Shown: in pieces, positions 36,284-49,517 of the stretch
Layout: each line of letters starts with the position of its first letter
How positions within the stretch are numbered: position 1 is the first letter of the stretch
Assembly (NCBI RefSeq): GCF_002105155.1
Contig: NW_019029033.1
Location: forward strand, 1-64,000
DNA from: Lobosporangium transversale
Lineage: Eukaryota > Mortierellomycota > Mortierellomycetes > Mortierellales > Mortierellaceae
Direction: 5' to 3'
Length of the DNA: 64,000 bases
The notes under the pieces: model-generated
What the model was told of the DNA's origin: nothing
The model's database searches: none
What the model saw: the letters and a program-made list of their open reading frames with translations, nothing else
Translations under genes and position numbers: made by a program

Positions 36284-38734
36284 CTTTTTTAATGCATAGA
36301 ACATTATCTAACATGGGGATGAAAACTATTGTTGTCCTTTATTTATGTAATGTGGTTTTGTTTGTAATTATTTTATATATTTAAAGCTGGAGCTGTCATG
36401 CTCGTCATGGCTAGCCAGAACCAGCCGGTAGAAGCCAAGGGCCTCGCATCATGGTTCCATCGGGGTCGCGACGACCATCATCACCAGCTTCAGGACCCTA
36501 TCAAAGCTCGACGCAATAACGATGGCCAAAAAGATATGGACCAAGCCTTTGATATCGTTCATGCCTCCATTGTAGGCCCCACTGACTTGCCCACTACAAC
36601 GCCTGCCTGCTGTCCTGCCGATGGGAAACAGCATGCATGCTCCTGTTCAGCAGGAGCAGGGGCCTCTTGCCCAAACACTCTTTCAAGTGTCCATCACAAT
36701 CTCCAACATCAGTTTTCTGCTCCCTATGATTCTCATCACAGCGTGGTTGGATATGACTCGCATCAGACCCAAGCACCCGTCCATGCAGGCGACAGGGCTG
36801 GAAACAAAGCTCATGTAAAGAGAACCGGCACAGGTGCTCCCTCGGAGACCAACAAGGCCACAATGTCGAACCCCTCAAAGGCCCCAGATGAGTCGGACCT
36901 GAAACACACGGCTTGGATGGAGTCTATTCAAAACAACATGAAGAACCTGGCAGAGTCGCTCTGGTCCCTTGCTCCCAATACGGGTGATGAGTTGATTTTT
37001 ACAGAAGAAGCAACTGATGTCAGCGGCGATGGTGCTGAAGACGGCGGGGCTGCTGCCGGTGGAGCAGCCGTAGAGGAAGCAGCCGATGCGAATTCCCCTG
37101 GTTTTGGTTCTGGCCTTGTCCGCGTTATCACCAAAAGTGGAGAAGTTCTCTGGGAAAAGGCCAAACATTCTCGACAAGCATCCAGCAGCAATGATGACAA
37201 CAAATACAGAAAGAGCGACAATGATCGCGAAGAAGAGGATGACAACGACGATGACAATGATGATTCCAACAGCAGCATGAATGACATGTTGTTCGGTGAT
37301 AGTGGAGATGATCAGGTGGAGGCATTGGACGATGCAGATCCTATGTTCAGTATTTTGCCAATTAAACGATTGTTGAAGGTCGTTCCAGGCGTCCGAAGCT
37401 TCATGCACGAAGACGATACTGATCCCGACAAAAAGAACAAAGATGATCAGAAGCAGAAGCAAGGCGAAGCGGAAAAGAATGAGGATCAAGAGTCATCCAA
37501 TGAACCCACATTCCGTATCTTGCCGGTCAAAAATGTAAAGAAGGCTATGTCCAAAATGTGGGATCACCACCACGACGATGATCATTCATCGGACAAACAT
37601 GAGCATGCTGCAAAAGACGCTGCTTTCACTGGAATGAAGGATCAAGCGGAGGAGCAGAAGCAGCCCAAGATTGCGCTTTCTCAGGTCATGAACCCACAGG
37701 AAATGACTCGCCAAGATGTGAGCTACCCTGAAGACAAATACTATGAAGACAACGAAGATGACGAAGATGACGACGATGATGATGAGGAGGAGGAGGATGA
37801 AGATGAAGATGAAATGGGTCGCGTCCGTGACGACAGCATCTTGGCCGAGGTGATAAATTTCCTTCCTGGTTATGGGCATAAAAAAAAACACGATCAAGAG
37901 CAACAGCATCAGCAACAAAAGCGTTCCATGCAGGAAGAGGTTGAGTATGGGGCGAGCAAGGTCAAGACTGCTGCCTCTTCTGCCTCTTCTGCTGCTTCCA
38001 CAGCCTCCGAAAAGGTGAATGACAATGTGAAGACAGGCAAAAACTTTTTCTCTCAAAAGAAACACGATTTCGAAAAGTCGAGGGCGGCCCGTAAGCTTTC
38101 GAAAGCTGAGAAGCAAGCGAAGAAGGAGGCCAAGCGTCTAGCGAAACAAAAGGCTGCGGCTCTCAAAGCCGAGGCCATGCTCGAAAAGGAGGAGACGAAG
38201 CTTCATTCGACCCTGAACAAACAGGCTACTGAACATGAGGCTCAACAAAAGAAGGCTGCAAAGAGGGCCGCAAAAGACGAAGCTTCTTTGTTGAAGAAGC
38301 GAGACAGTCAAGAAGCCAAGATCGACAAGGAGACAGCGGCTCATGTGGATGCATTGAAAGCCGAGATCAATAAGGAGAACAAAGAGCACCAGAAGCATAT
38401 CAAGGCCGAGGATAAGAAACACGAGACTGTGATCAAGACGACTGAGAAGAAGATTAAAAAAGAGGAGGAGGATGCGGCTGCTAAGAAACAGACGGTCGAG
38501 AAGATGACGGAGGAGGAATTAAAGAAGCAACATGAACAGGAGAAGAAGGCTGCAGAAGCTTTAGACAAGAAGGAGGCTTCGGAGGTGAAGAAGGAGGAGC
38601 AGGAATTGAAGAAGCGTCAAGCTGAGCTGAACAAGGCTATCAAGGACCAGAAGATGGTGGAGCATCAGGCAGACGAGGCCAACATCCAGGTCGAAAAAGC
38701 CAGACAGGCAGCAATGCGTGCCGAAAATTTGTAA
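36174..38734 (+). CDS. Secreted acidic and coiled-coil protein of unknown function, two exons
   Basis: Exons are 36174-36198 and 36387-38734, giving 790 residues. The 188-nt intron splits the signal peptide, and joining restores MKFSAISIAGAVMLVMASQ, with likely cleavage near VEA-KG at about residue 25. I do not recognise a family. The mature protein has a His/Cys-containing N-terminal part, then two copies of a motif of the form [DE]P-x-F-x-ILP[IV]K (DPMFSILPIK and EPTFRILPVK), each preceded by Asp/Glu-rich stretches. These include one of ~20 consecutive acidic residues around 460-475. The last ~270 residues are Lys/Glu/Ala-rich with a heptad-like pattern, probably one long coiled coil. The strong charge separation (acidic middle, basic tail) and secretion signal suggest a cell-wall or extracellular role, but that is inference. 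A TTTCCC repeat lies in its leader, and AATAAA-type signals follow the stop. Confidence 0.75.
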
Positions 38735-38968
38735 AAAGTTTTTTTTCTTTGTAAATACTTTACCGATCACTTGTCAAATAGTCCAATCACAATAAAATAA
38801 ATGAAAGCAGACCGTTTGTTTGGTCCAAGAAAATAGCATGAGTAAAATGGAGTCTTAGCAAAGGCTTGTATATTATTCTTTTTTATTTATTTTTTTTTTT
38901 TATTTTTTTATTACTTTTTTTTCTTTTCTTTTCTTTTTCTTTTTGTTTTTCTTTTTCTTTTTTATATG

Positions 38969-40878
38969 TTATGCTAAAGAAGTGAAGGATGGTCCGATTT
39001 GTCTCCGATATTTTTTAGGTTGAGACCACTCTTGTTCAAATTCCAGTGACGGCCGCTTGTGAATACGTTTGCTATTCTGGTCACTATCATCCGGTGGTGA
39101 CCATGGTCCCTGAATAGGGCCTGTAGGTGTCCAGGGCGTCATTGGGTGGTCCCATGTATGTGATCTGGCCCTGACAGACGCCGGCGGCGGTCCGCTGGTC
39201 AGCCTATAAGTGTTGAGATTTCCATGTCCAGCAAAGAACTCGTACGCAATAACCAGCAGAGGTTCCACCAATCTTGGTTCTTCATCAGGATCTTCGAGAC
39301 CAGACTTGGTCAGACTTGAGAACTCCTATTTTTATTTTTTTATTTTTTTATTTTTTTTTGTGGTTAGTCATTTGAAGAGACATGGTGATAGATGGAAAGG
39401 AAACAGTCAATGTTGAAAAAAAGGGTGTAAAAAAAATACCTGAACTATTGTCATGTTTTGCAATGACGACTCCATCTCCTCTTTGCTTCGGCCTACAAGC
39501 GAACGAAGGAACTCTTCCAGCCATGCGTCCACGATCTTGAAGTCATAAACAAAGCGATCCTGATGATAAGCTGCTTGCTTTATTTCGACGCTTCCGACGA
39601 CTTCCTTGCCAAAAGAATAGACCGTTGTGCTACACTGTATTGTCAGCTTTTGACGAGCCTGGAACTGATTCTTGCATAATAAACGAGCTTGATGCGTAAA
39701 GTTTTCTAGATTCAGTCCCATCTGTAAATAAAAATAAAAATAAAAATAAAAATAAAAACAAAAAAAAGCTTAGTGAAGTGTACGTAAAGAGTGGAGGCTA
39801 TTGTCACTCAGTTATAAGCAATCTTTTACCTTGCATCGCATAAACAAACATCGCTTGCGGGCAAAGGCGTCTCTCAGACGAGGGAACCTTGCTTCATCCA
39901 ACACTCGAATATCCTCAGACTGAAGTGCATCATGGAACGGTGCAGTATGCTCAACCAGGACTGATTCTCGATTTAATAACTATAAAGTTGAAAACAAAAT
40001 AAAAGAGAATCATTAGAAAACTATCAAAATGCCAATAAAGGGCTACTGAAAGCTTATTTGCCTTTTTTTTTTTTTTTTTTTTTTTACCTGTGGCAGTTTA
40101 TGATTATGATTATTGTAGAGATAACTTTCTTCCTGAATCAATTTGAGATGACATGGCCAGAACAAATGCCTCTCACTGCGATAAGACATTGCTGGATCGT
40201 ATGCCTCGTGTCCTACCGCTGGTTGGCGACCTGGGGGATGTTCATTTATCCTAAAGTTGAAATCAAATGAGCCAGGTTCCATATATTGTGACGATTGACG
40301 TCCGTGGCTCATTGACTCTCGCCATGAAGATGAATAGGGGGCGTCTTGTGTAGTTATTGTCGATGATCGTGCCCTCTTGAAATCATGTGCAGGAGGATAG
40401 CGCTGTTCGTCTCTCAAATAGCCAGCATTTGAGCTCGAATGGTCAGCACTTGGCATACTCCTTGGTGGTGGGAATCCTTCAGGGTGGCTGTTGCTGTTAT
40501 TACTGTTATTATTGTTATTATTATTGCTATTGTTATTGTTATTGTTATTGTTGCTATTGTTGTTGTTAGTTGTAGTGCCTTCGGCTGATTGGTCACGATC
40601 GGGTTCAGGATTTAAGATCGAGGCTATTGACAATTGTCGATTATGCTGAGGTCTCCGTTCCTCATCCTCTTCTTCAAATGATCGTCTCTTCTCATGATGA
40701 TCCTCGTATGGTTCATGAAGTATGGTGGATGGAGAGATTGGTGATGTTGGAGAAGGTGGAGAATCTTGCAGTCTGTCTTCGCCAAATATCTTGCGGATCT
40801 TGACCATTGCTGCCTCTAGCCATGTTGGGTCGTTGCTATCGTCTGGTGATCCATCTGACAATAGTTCCATCACTGCCC

Positions 40879-40912
<34 letters not shown>

Positions 40913-42561
40913 CGTAATATTAGTATAAAATACACAAAGAGCGATAATGTTTGAGAGAACATTCTTTTTGGGCCAAAAATGGAAAGGGGAAAAGTCTATT
41001 TACAGGTCAGATCTTCCTTGCGCGTATTCTTGAGCACTTGAATGTGGGATGAAACTTGTTTTCGAGTCCTTGACTGCTGTGTTTCCTTGTAGATGTATGC
41101 TGCAATTAATTCGTTGCGACCTAGATCCCATCGAGTGGGGAATACGACAAAAGGGATATATTTCATTCAGGGTTAGATGGTTCATTTGGGTGAGAGATAT
41201 ATGATGTATGAGCCAGGCTCATTTGGTTTTTATTAATTTGACGGACGTGATACAAAGCATGAAAATTATAAATTCTTTAATTGCATAATTGGATCTCACG
41301 TCACATCACATACCATAATGTTTCTCGTGTAGGGGCACCTTGCGACGACCCAGCTTGGGGATCTCCGCAATGGCTATTATGAGTCAGGAATTAGATTGGG
41401 AACCATTGAGGGACCAAAAAAAAAAAAAGAAAAAGAAAAAAGAAAAGAGCGTCAATAGGATGAAGGTCATACATTGTCAAGTACTAGTAAAAAAAAAAAA
41501 AAAAAAAGTAATTTCCATCAAAAATCTCGATATGCATGCCATGGATTTAAAAACAACAACGACAACAACAGCAAAAGAAGGAGAGAGAAAAAAAAAGAAA
41601 AAAAGAAAAAAAAAAAAAAACTCCCTCCCGTGCCAGAATGAATGGGACAATGAGAATACGGGGGACCGTTGGGTGCGATTGAGACCCCGCTGGATTTGAG
41701 TGGGAGAAAGCAGGCTCATTCTTTTGTCTTTTGGTGTGATGAAACGTTTAAAAATGAAGTAAAGAGCTCATGTACATTCATGTACGCGTGCTTGTGTTCA
41801 GGAAGTATATTGCGCGGTAATTAGGTGGGAGGGAGAAGTAATGGAAAGTACAACTGATGATAATAATCGGTTATGTTTGTTCATTGATCTTGATCATTGG
41901 CATTTTGATGTTGGGGGGAGGAAATGGTTATTCATGGGGCCATTGCAAGGGCTTCTTCCCATCGTCCATTGATCTCATGATCCGATGACTCTTTCAGATT
42001 AGTCAATTGCACTACATGCACTAGTCGGTATTTCTTCCTTTGCACAAGGTGACACATCATGTCTTGAAAGAAATTGCAATATCAAATTTAAAAAAGACCA
42101 AGCCGACGTACGAGGGGGTAAACAAACATGGAGTTTACACGCTGACATGCACCAGATTCTTTTTTCAAAGAAAAAAACATTGTCAAAGGGAGAAAAGGGT
42201 TGTTGTTGTTTTCCCAACCCTGCATCTCCGCACTCCCCGGTCCACAGCCTTGCTTCGCCGAGTGTTTATAACTGTCAACAAATAATTTTAAACAAAAAGA
42301 GCCCTTTTCTTTTCTTTTCTTTTCTTTTTTTTTTATTGTTCAATAGAACAATAGAGCAAAAAAAAAAAAAAAAAATTATACGCACGTACTACCACAAATA
42401 AGGATAATATGCATTGCTCAATCTGTGTTATCAAATCATGGTCCATAGAAATCAAGGGACTGATAGAGTCCTATTGGGCAAATAAAAGTTGCCCATTAAT
42501 ATAATAGATCCATTTGTCCAATATTGCTCTCACTTGTCCAACCCGTACACGGACAATAGGT

Positions 42562-42598
<37 letters not shown>

Positions 42599-43500
42599 GT
42601 TAGATTGTTTGTTTATACAAAAGCACCCATTCCAATGATTATAATATGACTGTACCCTTTAGAATAAGAACCCAAATGACACAGAAGCAATCATCCCACA
42701 GTTAAAAATATGCTTTTTTTTTTCAGGCGTAGACCCATGCTTGTTCTTTTTGTAATGTGTAATGTAATGTAATGTGACCGAGATGATGGAATGCGGAGAT
42801 AAAAAAAAAAGAATAATAATAAAAGTTGAAATGAGGAATGCAGAGTTGCTAATTTTGTTCAGATCACACAAATGTTTCTCATGTGGGGAGAGGGGAATGC
42901 TTACCTTCCATAAAAGCTTTTTCAACAGCTTCAGGCCATACCTAGATTCGTACAAAGATCCAAGGAAATAAAAATAAAAAAATAACAATAAAAAAAATAA
43001 AAAAATAAAAAAAGAGATGGTGGTATGGGGATAAGATGGATGGGAAATACAAGATCTGATTAGCATTTTTTTTTTTCTTTTCTTTTGTATTGCATATGTT
43101 GCTTTGTATCTTTGTTTTTATGTTTTTTTGTTTTTTTGACATGCAGGAAAGGGAGGAAAATAATCTGGATGACATTTTGAGGTTTGGGTGGATCACCCCC
43201 TTGGAATGATTTTTAAAATGCAAAATGATTGCTGTCATATGTTGACCAAGGCTTTTAAACAAAATCAAGATATACTCGGGTGTTGATACAACCAAGAAAC
43301 ACATGGGCAAATAAAACGAAATGAAATAAAGTCATTGTTACAAAATGTACATTCGGGATAAGAGATGCAGGTTGAGTGGTTTGGATTTGGATTTGATTGA
43401 TTGATATGGGGATATGTAGATATGGAGGGAGAGGGGATATAACGATATGGGGACACGGATATGGATATGGATATGGATATGGATATGGATATGGATATAT

Positions 43501-43546
<46 letters not shown>

Positions 43547-44623
43547 AGGATATATAGATATGAGGAACATATGGATATGGAGGATATTTAGACATGGAGA
43601 TGGAGATGGATATGGAGACATGGGATAGGATGTAGATCAATCAGATCCTAATCGATTGAATATATTTAAAATAAGGAACGAAGCATTGCACATGCATAAA
43701 GCGGTCATTATTTTTTCTTTCTTTCTTTCTTTCTCTCGGTCAAGGCTCTCTGCTGAAAGGAATGCCGAAGCAAAGTATTTTTTTTGATATTAAGCATGAA
43801 GCAAAGTAAAAAAAAAGCATTTACAATGCTTTATATTTGATTTGTGTAATATAAATTTCCCTTGGTAAGCAATAAATATTGTAACACTGTCAAAGATTGT
43901 AAGGGGTGGAGTGTCAATACAATGGAGTATACATTAAAATAAAGTAGTCTTAGTCGTAGTAGTCATAATAATAATAATAATAGATAATAAGTAGTATATA
44001 ATAAGGAATAATAGGGTATATATTGGTATATATTATACTAATCATTAAAAGTATTAAAAGCATTAAAAGCATTAAAAGCATTTAAAAAAAAAAAGCCGTC
44101 CAACACACAAAGTTGCAATCCACTCCGTGCGCCCTGTTCCATCAACGAATAAAAGCAAAACCAGAGTCAAGGGCATGAATTACGTAGTGAAATTAAGAGT
44201 GAATGATTAAGAGACAGGAGACAGGAGTGAAGAAGGGGTTCAGAAAAAGCAGGCATGACCTCAAAAGGCACAACCGTCTCTTCTTTCTTTTCCTGAAACT
44301 GTGTAAATGCTTTTCTTTTTTTCTTTTTTCTTTTCTGTAGATCGTGGGTATCTTTTGTAGTCAAACAGATCTCTGTCCATCATTCTTCTTTATCCGTCCC
44401 AGTACAGAAAAATAATAAAACAAAGAGTAACATGACGTTTCACCATAGAAAAATAAAATAAAAAGCATGCACGCGCAAGTGTGTGTGTGTGTCCGACTGA
44501 CCCTATCCATCTATCCATCCATCCATCCATGGCGTACTGTATTGCTGTGTTTGATTTGATTGTGTGATGTTACATGTGGGAATGATGTATCAATGGAATG
44601 AACCACATCGCTTCAACTCTATT

Positions 44624-44660
<37 letters not shown>

Positions 44661-45067
44661 CCCAGTTTGAACTCTTTTCTTCCTCCGATGGTGATTGCAA
44701 CAAGATCAACATGCGCACGAACACATGAGCCATGCAACCCTTTGCCGCAGGAGTTGTGCAACATTTCAAGAGAATAAAAAAAAAAGCGTGTGATATTATA
44801 TTAGCGTAAAAGAATATTTCATACCTCCTCCTTGGCCCTCTTGGAACTAGCAGACATGCCAACGGTAGTCGTTCGTGAAATAGCAGACATGGATGATAAG
44901 GAGGTTGGGGTAGAATGGACAGGGTAGAACGTAGGGTTGATTGGATGAGCTGATGAGGGAGAGGATGGGAATGGATGGGGTCGATATGAGGTACTGTTGG
45001 AGTCTGGAATATGTGTGATGATTCTCGGTAGATTGTGATAGAGTTTTGAGGGACGAGGAACGTCCAT
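38969..45067 (-). CDS. TEA/ATTS-domain transcription factor with TEAD-like C-terminus, eight exons
   Basis: This gene encodes a 676-residue DNA-binding regulator of the TEC1/AbaA/TEAD family. Exons are 45067-44825, 42941-42905, 41373-41314, 41120-41004, 40872-40088, 39979-39830, 39721-39440 and 39325-38969. The TEA domain (about 82-150) is assembled from exons 2-4 and includes [10 protein letters not shown], then [21 protein letters not shown] and the recognition helix [15 protein letters not shown]. All junctions are GT..AG and keep frame. The middle (about 180-400) is Ser/Pro/Asn-rich with an Asn run. The C-terminal ~200 residues contain [30 protein letters not shown] and a final TYRL, in the order and spacing of the coactivator (YAP)-binding domain of animal TEADs. 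Intron 1 is 1.9 kb and contains microsatellites. In fungi, family members direct filamentation or conidiation; the targets here are unknown. Confidence 0.9.
43457..43545. repeat. (GGATAT)n then (AT)n microsatellite inside TEA-factor intron 1
   Basis: Seven copies of GGATAT are followed by about 20 AT dinucleotides; further degenerate GATATGGA units continue to about 43620. Confidence 0.9.
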
Positions 45068-45329
45068 TATGAAACTTGATTCTGAACGATGAAAGAGGGA
45101 GCGAATGAAGGGTGGAGGATGATGTAACGAGTTAAGCGGCTTATAACTGGAAAAGAAAGAGAGAGAGAGAGAGGGATCTGGAAAGAAAGAGAGGGAGATG
45201 AAGGTGAGAGAATGGAGAGTGAACAAGGATGAAGGACAGAGCAAATCGTGCGTTGGAATCAACCAAATTGAAAGAAAAAGAAAAAGAAAAAGAAAAAGAC
45301 AAAGAAAAAAAAAATGAAAATAAAAATGT

Positions 45330-45361
<32 letters not shown>

Positions 45362-46026
45362 AAGGGGAACCAAGGTTAGCGCGACTAACAGAACAAAAAG
45401 AAAAAAGTGGCGATGCTCAGGTAAAGAGAGTATAAAAAAGAAAAAGAAAAAATAAAAAAGAAAAAGTGAAAGCGATGCTTGCCGAGACTTGATTTTTATA
45501 TCCGAGCACAAAAGCAAAGAACAATGAAAAATAGAATAAATAAATACAAATATATATAAAAAGAGAAATAGGGGAAGCAGAAAAAGGAAGGATGTGGTGG
45601 CATGCAATGAAATATATATATTTGTGTATATTTAACAAGATATGTACACAGCGCACGACCGCGACGGAAAGAAAAGAAAAAAAAAAAGGGAAAAGGAGTT
45701 GTAATGAGTATATATGAATGTACAAGTTTTGTGTTTGAAAAAAAATAAAAAAAAAATAAAATAATGTTGTCCTAAAGGGTATAAAGAATGGATAAGAGCA
45801 AATGGCAATTGACTGATAGGGGATGGCTGCGACGGTGCGATCCTTTTGGGCCCTTGATGATGGATGTCCTGTTGTTCAGCAGGTCTCTATGGTCGTTGGT
45901 GTTGGCACATCAGCAAAACAAACAAACAAACAAACAAAAACCGAATAAGTAACAATGAAAAGGAGAAGAGCTGGGTCATCTTTGAATCGACAGGAACGGG
46001 CAAAGGAAGTTTATATCTTGTTTTGC

Positions 46027-46064
<38 letters not shown>

Positions 46065-46487
46065 CCCAGGGGCCACATCTGGCAGCATCAACATGGACGG
46101 GATGAAACACCAAATAAAAACAACAAAGAAAGAGATATCAAGAAAGGTCAGGGTGCCCTGACAAAGGTTACAGCAGATCTGGACTGAGATGGGAGTAAAC
46201 AAAATAAAAAGAAAAAACAAATAAATAAATATGGAAGATCAAGAGTGGGGATGCCATCCAGGCACGCATAGGATGCACAGCGTTACAAAACGTCCCTTGG
46301 CATCATCTCACTTTATGTTTGTGTCTCCTTTTCCATTCCTCACGATGCCCATGCATTGTAGACAGGAACAAATCATCCCTCCATTCATGATTATCCACTC
46401 TTTACCCTTTTTCTCTTTCTCTTTCTCTATCTTTCTCTCTCTCTTTCTCTCTCTTCCTTTCCTAGTCAATCCACTCTCCTATTTTCA

Positions 46488-46491
<4 letters not shown>

Positions 46492-46561
<70 letters not shown>
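46492..46561. repeat. (TAT)23 microsatellite
   Basis: An uninterrupted trinucleotide run of about 70 nt. Confidence 0.95.
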
Positions 46562-47971
46562 TTGTCATTGTGCTCTCCTATTTCACATTTGAACATCTTT
46601 TTTTTTATTGTCCACTTATTGGCCATGTTCCCCCTTTTTTTTTTATTACGAGTTTAGCATGCAAAACGTGTGGTATGTGTGTAAGAAGAGACTGGGAAAA
46701 GGAGGAAGGACAGTCGAATAGATGTATAAAATGACGAATTCGTGGTTCAGTAAGAGACGCGTAAGAAAGAAATGATCCCTTACCACTGAAAAAAAAAAAA
46801 AAAGAAAGAAAGAAAGAAAAGAAAAGAAAAAAGTCAACAGACAGGGGGGGGGGGGGGGTGCGTTGGTAATTTGCAGTGTTGGGGTGCAGAAAAGTAAGAA
46901 GAGAGTAAATGTTCATCAAGGATGACTAGAACATGAAAGTGCTGATGAGGGATCGAAGAAGGATGAGACAAGAAGAGGGCAATTACAACAAAACGAAATA
47001 TTGTATGGGAATAGGAAGAAGGGGATAACAATGAAGAAGAGTTGGTCAATACCTTTTTCTTCTTTCCCTTCCCCCTTCCCCTTCCCTCCTCTTGTCTGTC
47101 CCGATCAACCAAAAAGACCAGAGCTGTAAAAAGAACATGCATATCCTTGATGTTCCACTGTAACCGAACCCTGTTCCTTCCTTCCTTTCCTTTTGGAATG
47201 ACTTGGCATTACCTGATCTGCTCAACGGTCATGAGTGGACGGGACAAGTCTTCCCCCCCCCCCCTTCCGTATTTCCCTTACTTTTTTTTTTACTCTTTTG
47301 CCTGCACTCCTTTTTTATTTTTTTAAAAAAAAAAATAGCAATTCGACTTTTTTGATTCAGGTCAGCCATCTGTGTCTTGTGCCAATTTGTCTATCATCGC
47401 GAAAGTTTCTTTTGCTTTATTTATTTATTTTTTGTTGGCCCATGATCCAAAAGAAAAGAAAAGAAAAGAAAAAAAAGATGGACTAGAAGGACGATAGATC
47501 CTCAACTATTGTTGATTAGCTCATTTCATTTGACATCCCAGCCACGCAAAGTAGAATCAGCTAAGCAAAGCAAAGCAAAGCTAAGCAAAGATAAAATATA
47601 AAATAAAAAATAAAAAAAAACAAAGCACATGCGTGAAAGCATTGCAAAGAGAAAAAAAAAAAAAAACGAAACTAAGAGCAGCGACCCTAAAAAAGAAAAC
47701 CTTTTGCTTTTCTATGTCCTGAAAAACCGTTCTTTAAACAAAAAAAAGAAAAAAAATAAAGAAAGAAAAAACAGGGTGCTTGTGTTGTGAAGAAGGATCC
47801 TTTTTTGAGAGCCCTGACTTTCTGTTGTTGCTCCTGCGTATTGCGTTTTTTTTTTGTGTTCACTACTGTTGTGTAATTCTCTCTTACTCTTTTTGCATCT
47901 TTGCATCGGATAAAAAAAAAAAAAAAAAAAACAATAACAACAACAAAGCGCCCATACCATGCCACGCTTTT

Positions 47972-48011
47972 TGCCATGCCATGCCATGCCATGCCGCGCC
48001 ATGCCATGCCA
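47972..48011. repeat. (GCCAT)n pentamer repeat
   Basis: About eight copies of GCCAT with one GCCGC variant. Confidence 0.85.
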
Positions 48012-48141
48012 ATGTTTTTTTTTTGGTTCAATACGGCTCTCTTTTTGATACAGGGATAGCTCTGATCCAAGCTACCCGAAAAAACGACTGGATTGTATCC
48101 GTGCTCTCTTTGTCATGTTTTTTTTTTATTTTCTTTGTGGA

Positions 48142-48198
48142 CCCTTTCCCTTTCCCTTTCCCTTTCCCTTTCCCTTTCCCTTTCCCTTTCCCTTTCCC
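48142..48198. repeat. (CCCTTT)9 hexamer repeat
   Basis: 57 nt of uninterrupted CCCTTT units, the same hexamer as at 35906-35942. The fungal telomere unit is normally CCCTAA/TTAGGG, so this is not telomeric. Confidence 0.9.
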
Positions 48199-48650
48199 AT
48201 TCTTCTTTTTCTTTTCTTTTTATAGTGATCGTCATACCAAAGTTCCCAATTTTCCGCCCAGAAGGTTGTCATCGTTGTTGCACAACAAGAAATGAAGTAA
48301 ACCTAATGAATGACATTCAACAATTGAAATGTCGATGGCACGACAAACTACAAAAAGTCAACTCAGGTGACTTGTTAACATTGGAATGTTCCTTAAAAGG
48401 ATAGACGGTCCCCCAGAAGTGTGAGTGAGAGAAAGAAAGGGTGGGGTGGAAGGAGTTGTGCAAAAGCATTGCCCCATTCGATCCTCACCTGTTGCTTACA
48501 TTAACCGAACACAGCCCGGAAAGCAAAGGATGTTTTATAGAGAACGAAGGAAAATCCAGTAATAATGGTAATAGAGGCGTTAACACCGTCGCTATTGTTG
48601 TTGTGCAGGTGAAGATGATCAAGGGAAAACAAGAGAAGTAAAAGATATAG

Positions 48651-48681
<31 letters not shown>

Positions 48682-49475
48682 AAAAAAAAAAAAGGGTGTG
48701 GCTATGAATGGGGGCGAGGAATGATTGTTACTGTAAGAAAGAAAGAGAAGAAGAAAAGCGTCGTACGCATACCAAGGGTTGCCGCACAGATTTATTGAAA
48801 AATAAAAAAGAACATCATTAACAGCAACAACAATGCAAGCAACCAAGAGGAAGACAATAAGACATTCATTTGGGATATATATTTATATATACTTTTATAA
48901 ATAAAGATTTTATTGTTACATTGAATGCATTGAATGGATTGAATAGATTGAATAAATTGACCAAGTTGCTTTTGCACATGTACTCATTCAATGCCATACC
49001 AGATGACGACGATGACCAAAAGTAGACAGGCACAAGAAAGAAAATTGGCGAAGACCAAAAGAAAAAAAAAAAAAAAAAATACTTTGCTTGACACAAGATG
49101 TTTGAACAAAGTGAATGAACATTTTTCCTTTCCCATCCATCCCCTTCATCAATTGAATATACCGCTTGTATCTGATTCTGTGTTGGTATATCATTACATT
49201 AACGGACCAATCCTGCAGAAGAAAAAAAGAGCAAAGGAGCGGCACTCTTCTGATGAACAGCAGTCAAGACAGAGAAAACACAATAAAATTGGGTCAGTGG
49301 TCATGGCAAACATTTAGTCCGGTCCCCTGATCATCGCCAAAGTTCCTTTTCATCACCATCCCTTTGCTCTAATCCTCTACATGTACTCTCCTTTATTCTC
49401 TGTGTATCCACCTTTTTCCTTCTTTATCTTTGAATACCCTATCTGTACACCCCTTTTCTAAATGGAAAACGAATG

Positions 49476-49517
<42 letters not shown>

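Noticed and set aside
40387-40569. Cys/Tyr-rich plus-strand frame
   Set aside because: It is the complement of the Asn run in the TEA-factor middle region.
44819-45607. 262-codon Phe/Leu/Ser-rich frame (minus)
   Set aside because: Only the part from 45067 belongs to the TEA-factor first exon; the upstream part is translated CT-rich leader.
46231-46734. 167-codon frame with a polytyrosine run (+)
   Set aside because: The run comes from the TAT microsatellite and the rest is Phe/Leu/Ser from pyrimidine tracts; no motif or splice structure.
48142-48198. CCCTTT repeat as an internal telomere tract
   Set aside because: The unit differs from the fungal telomere repeat CCCTAA and similar simple repeats occur elsewhere in the window.
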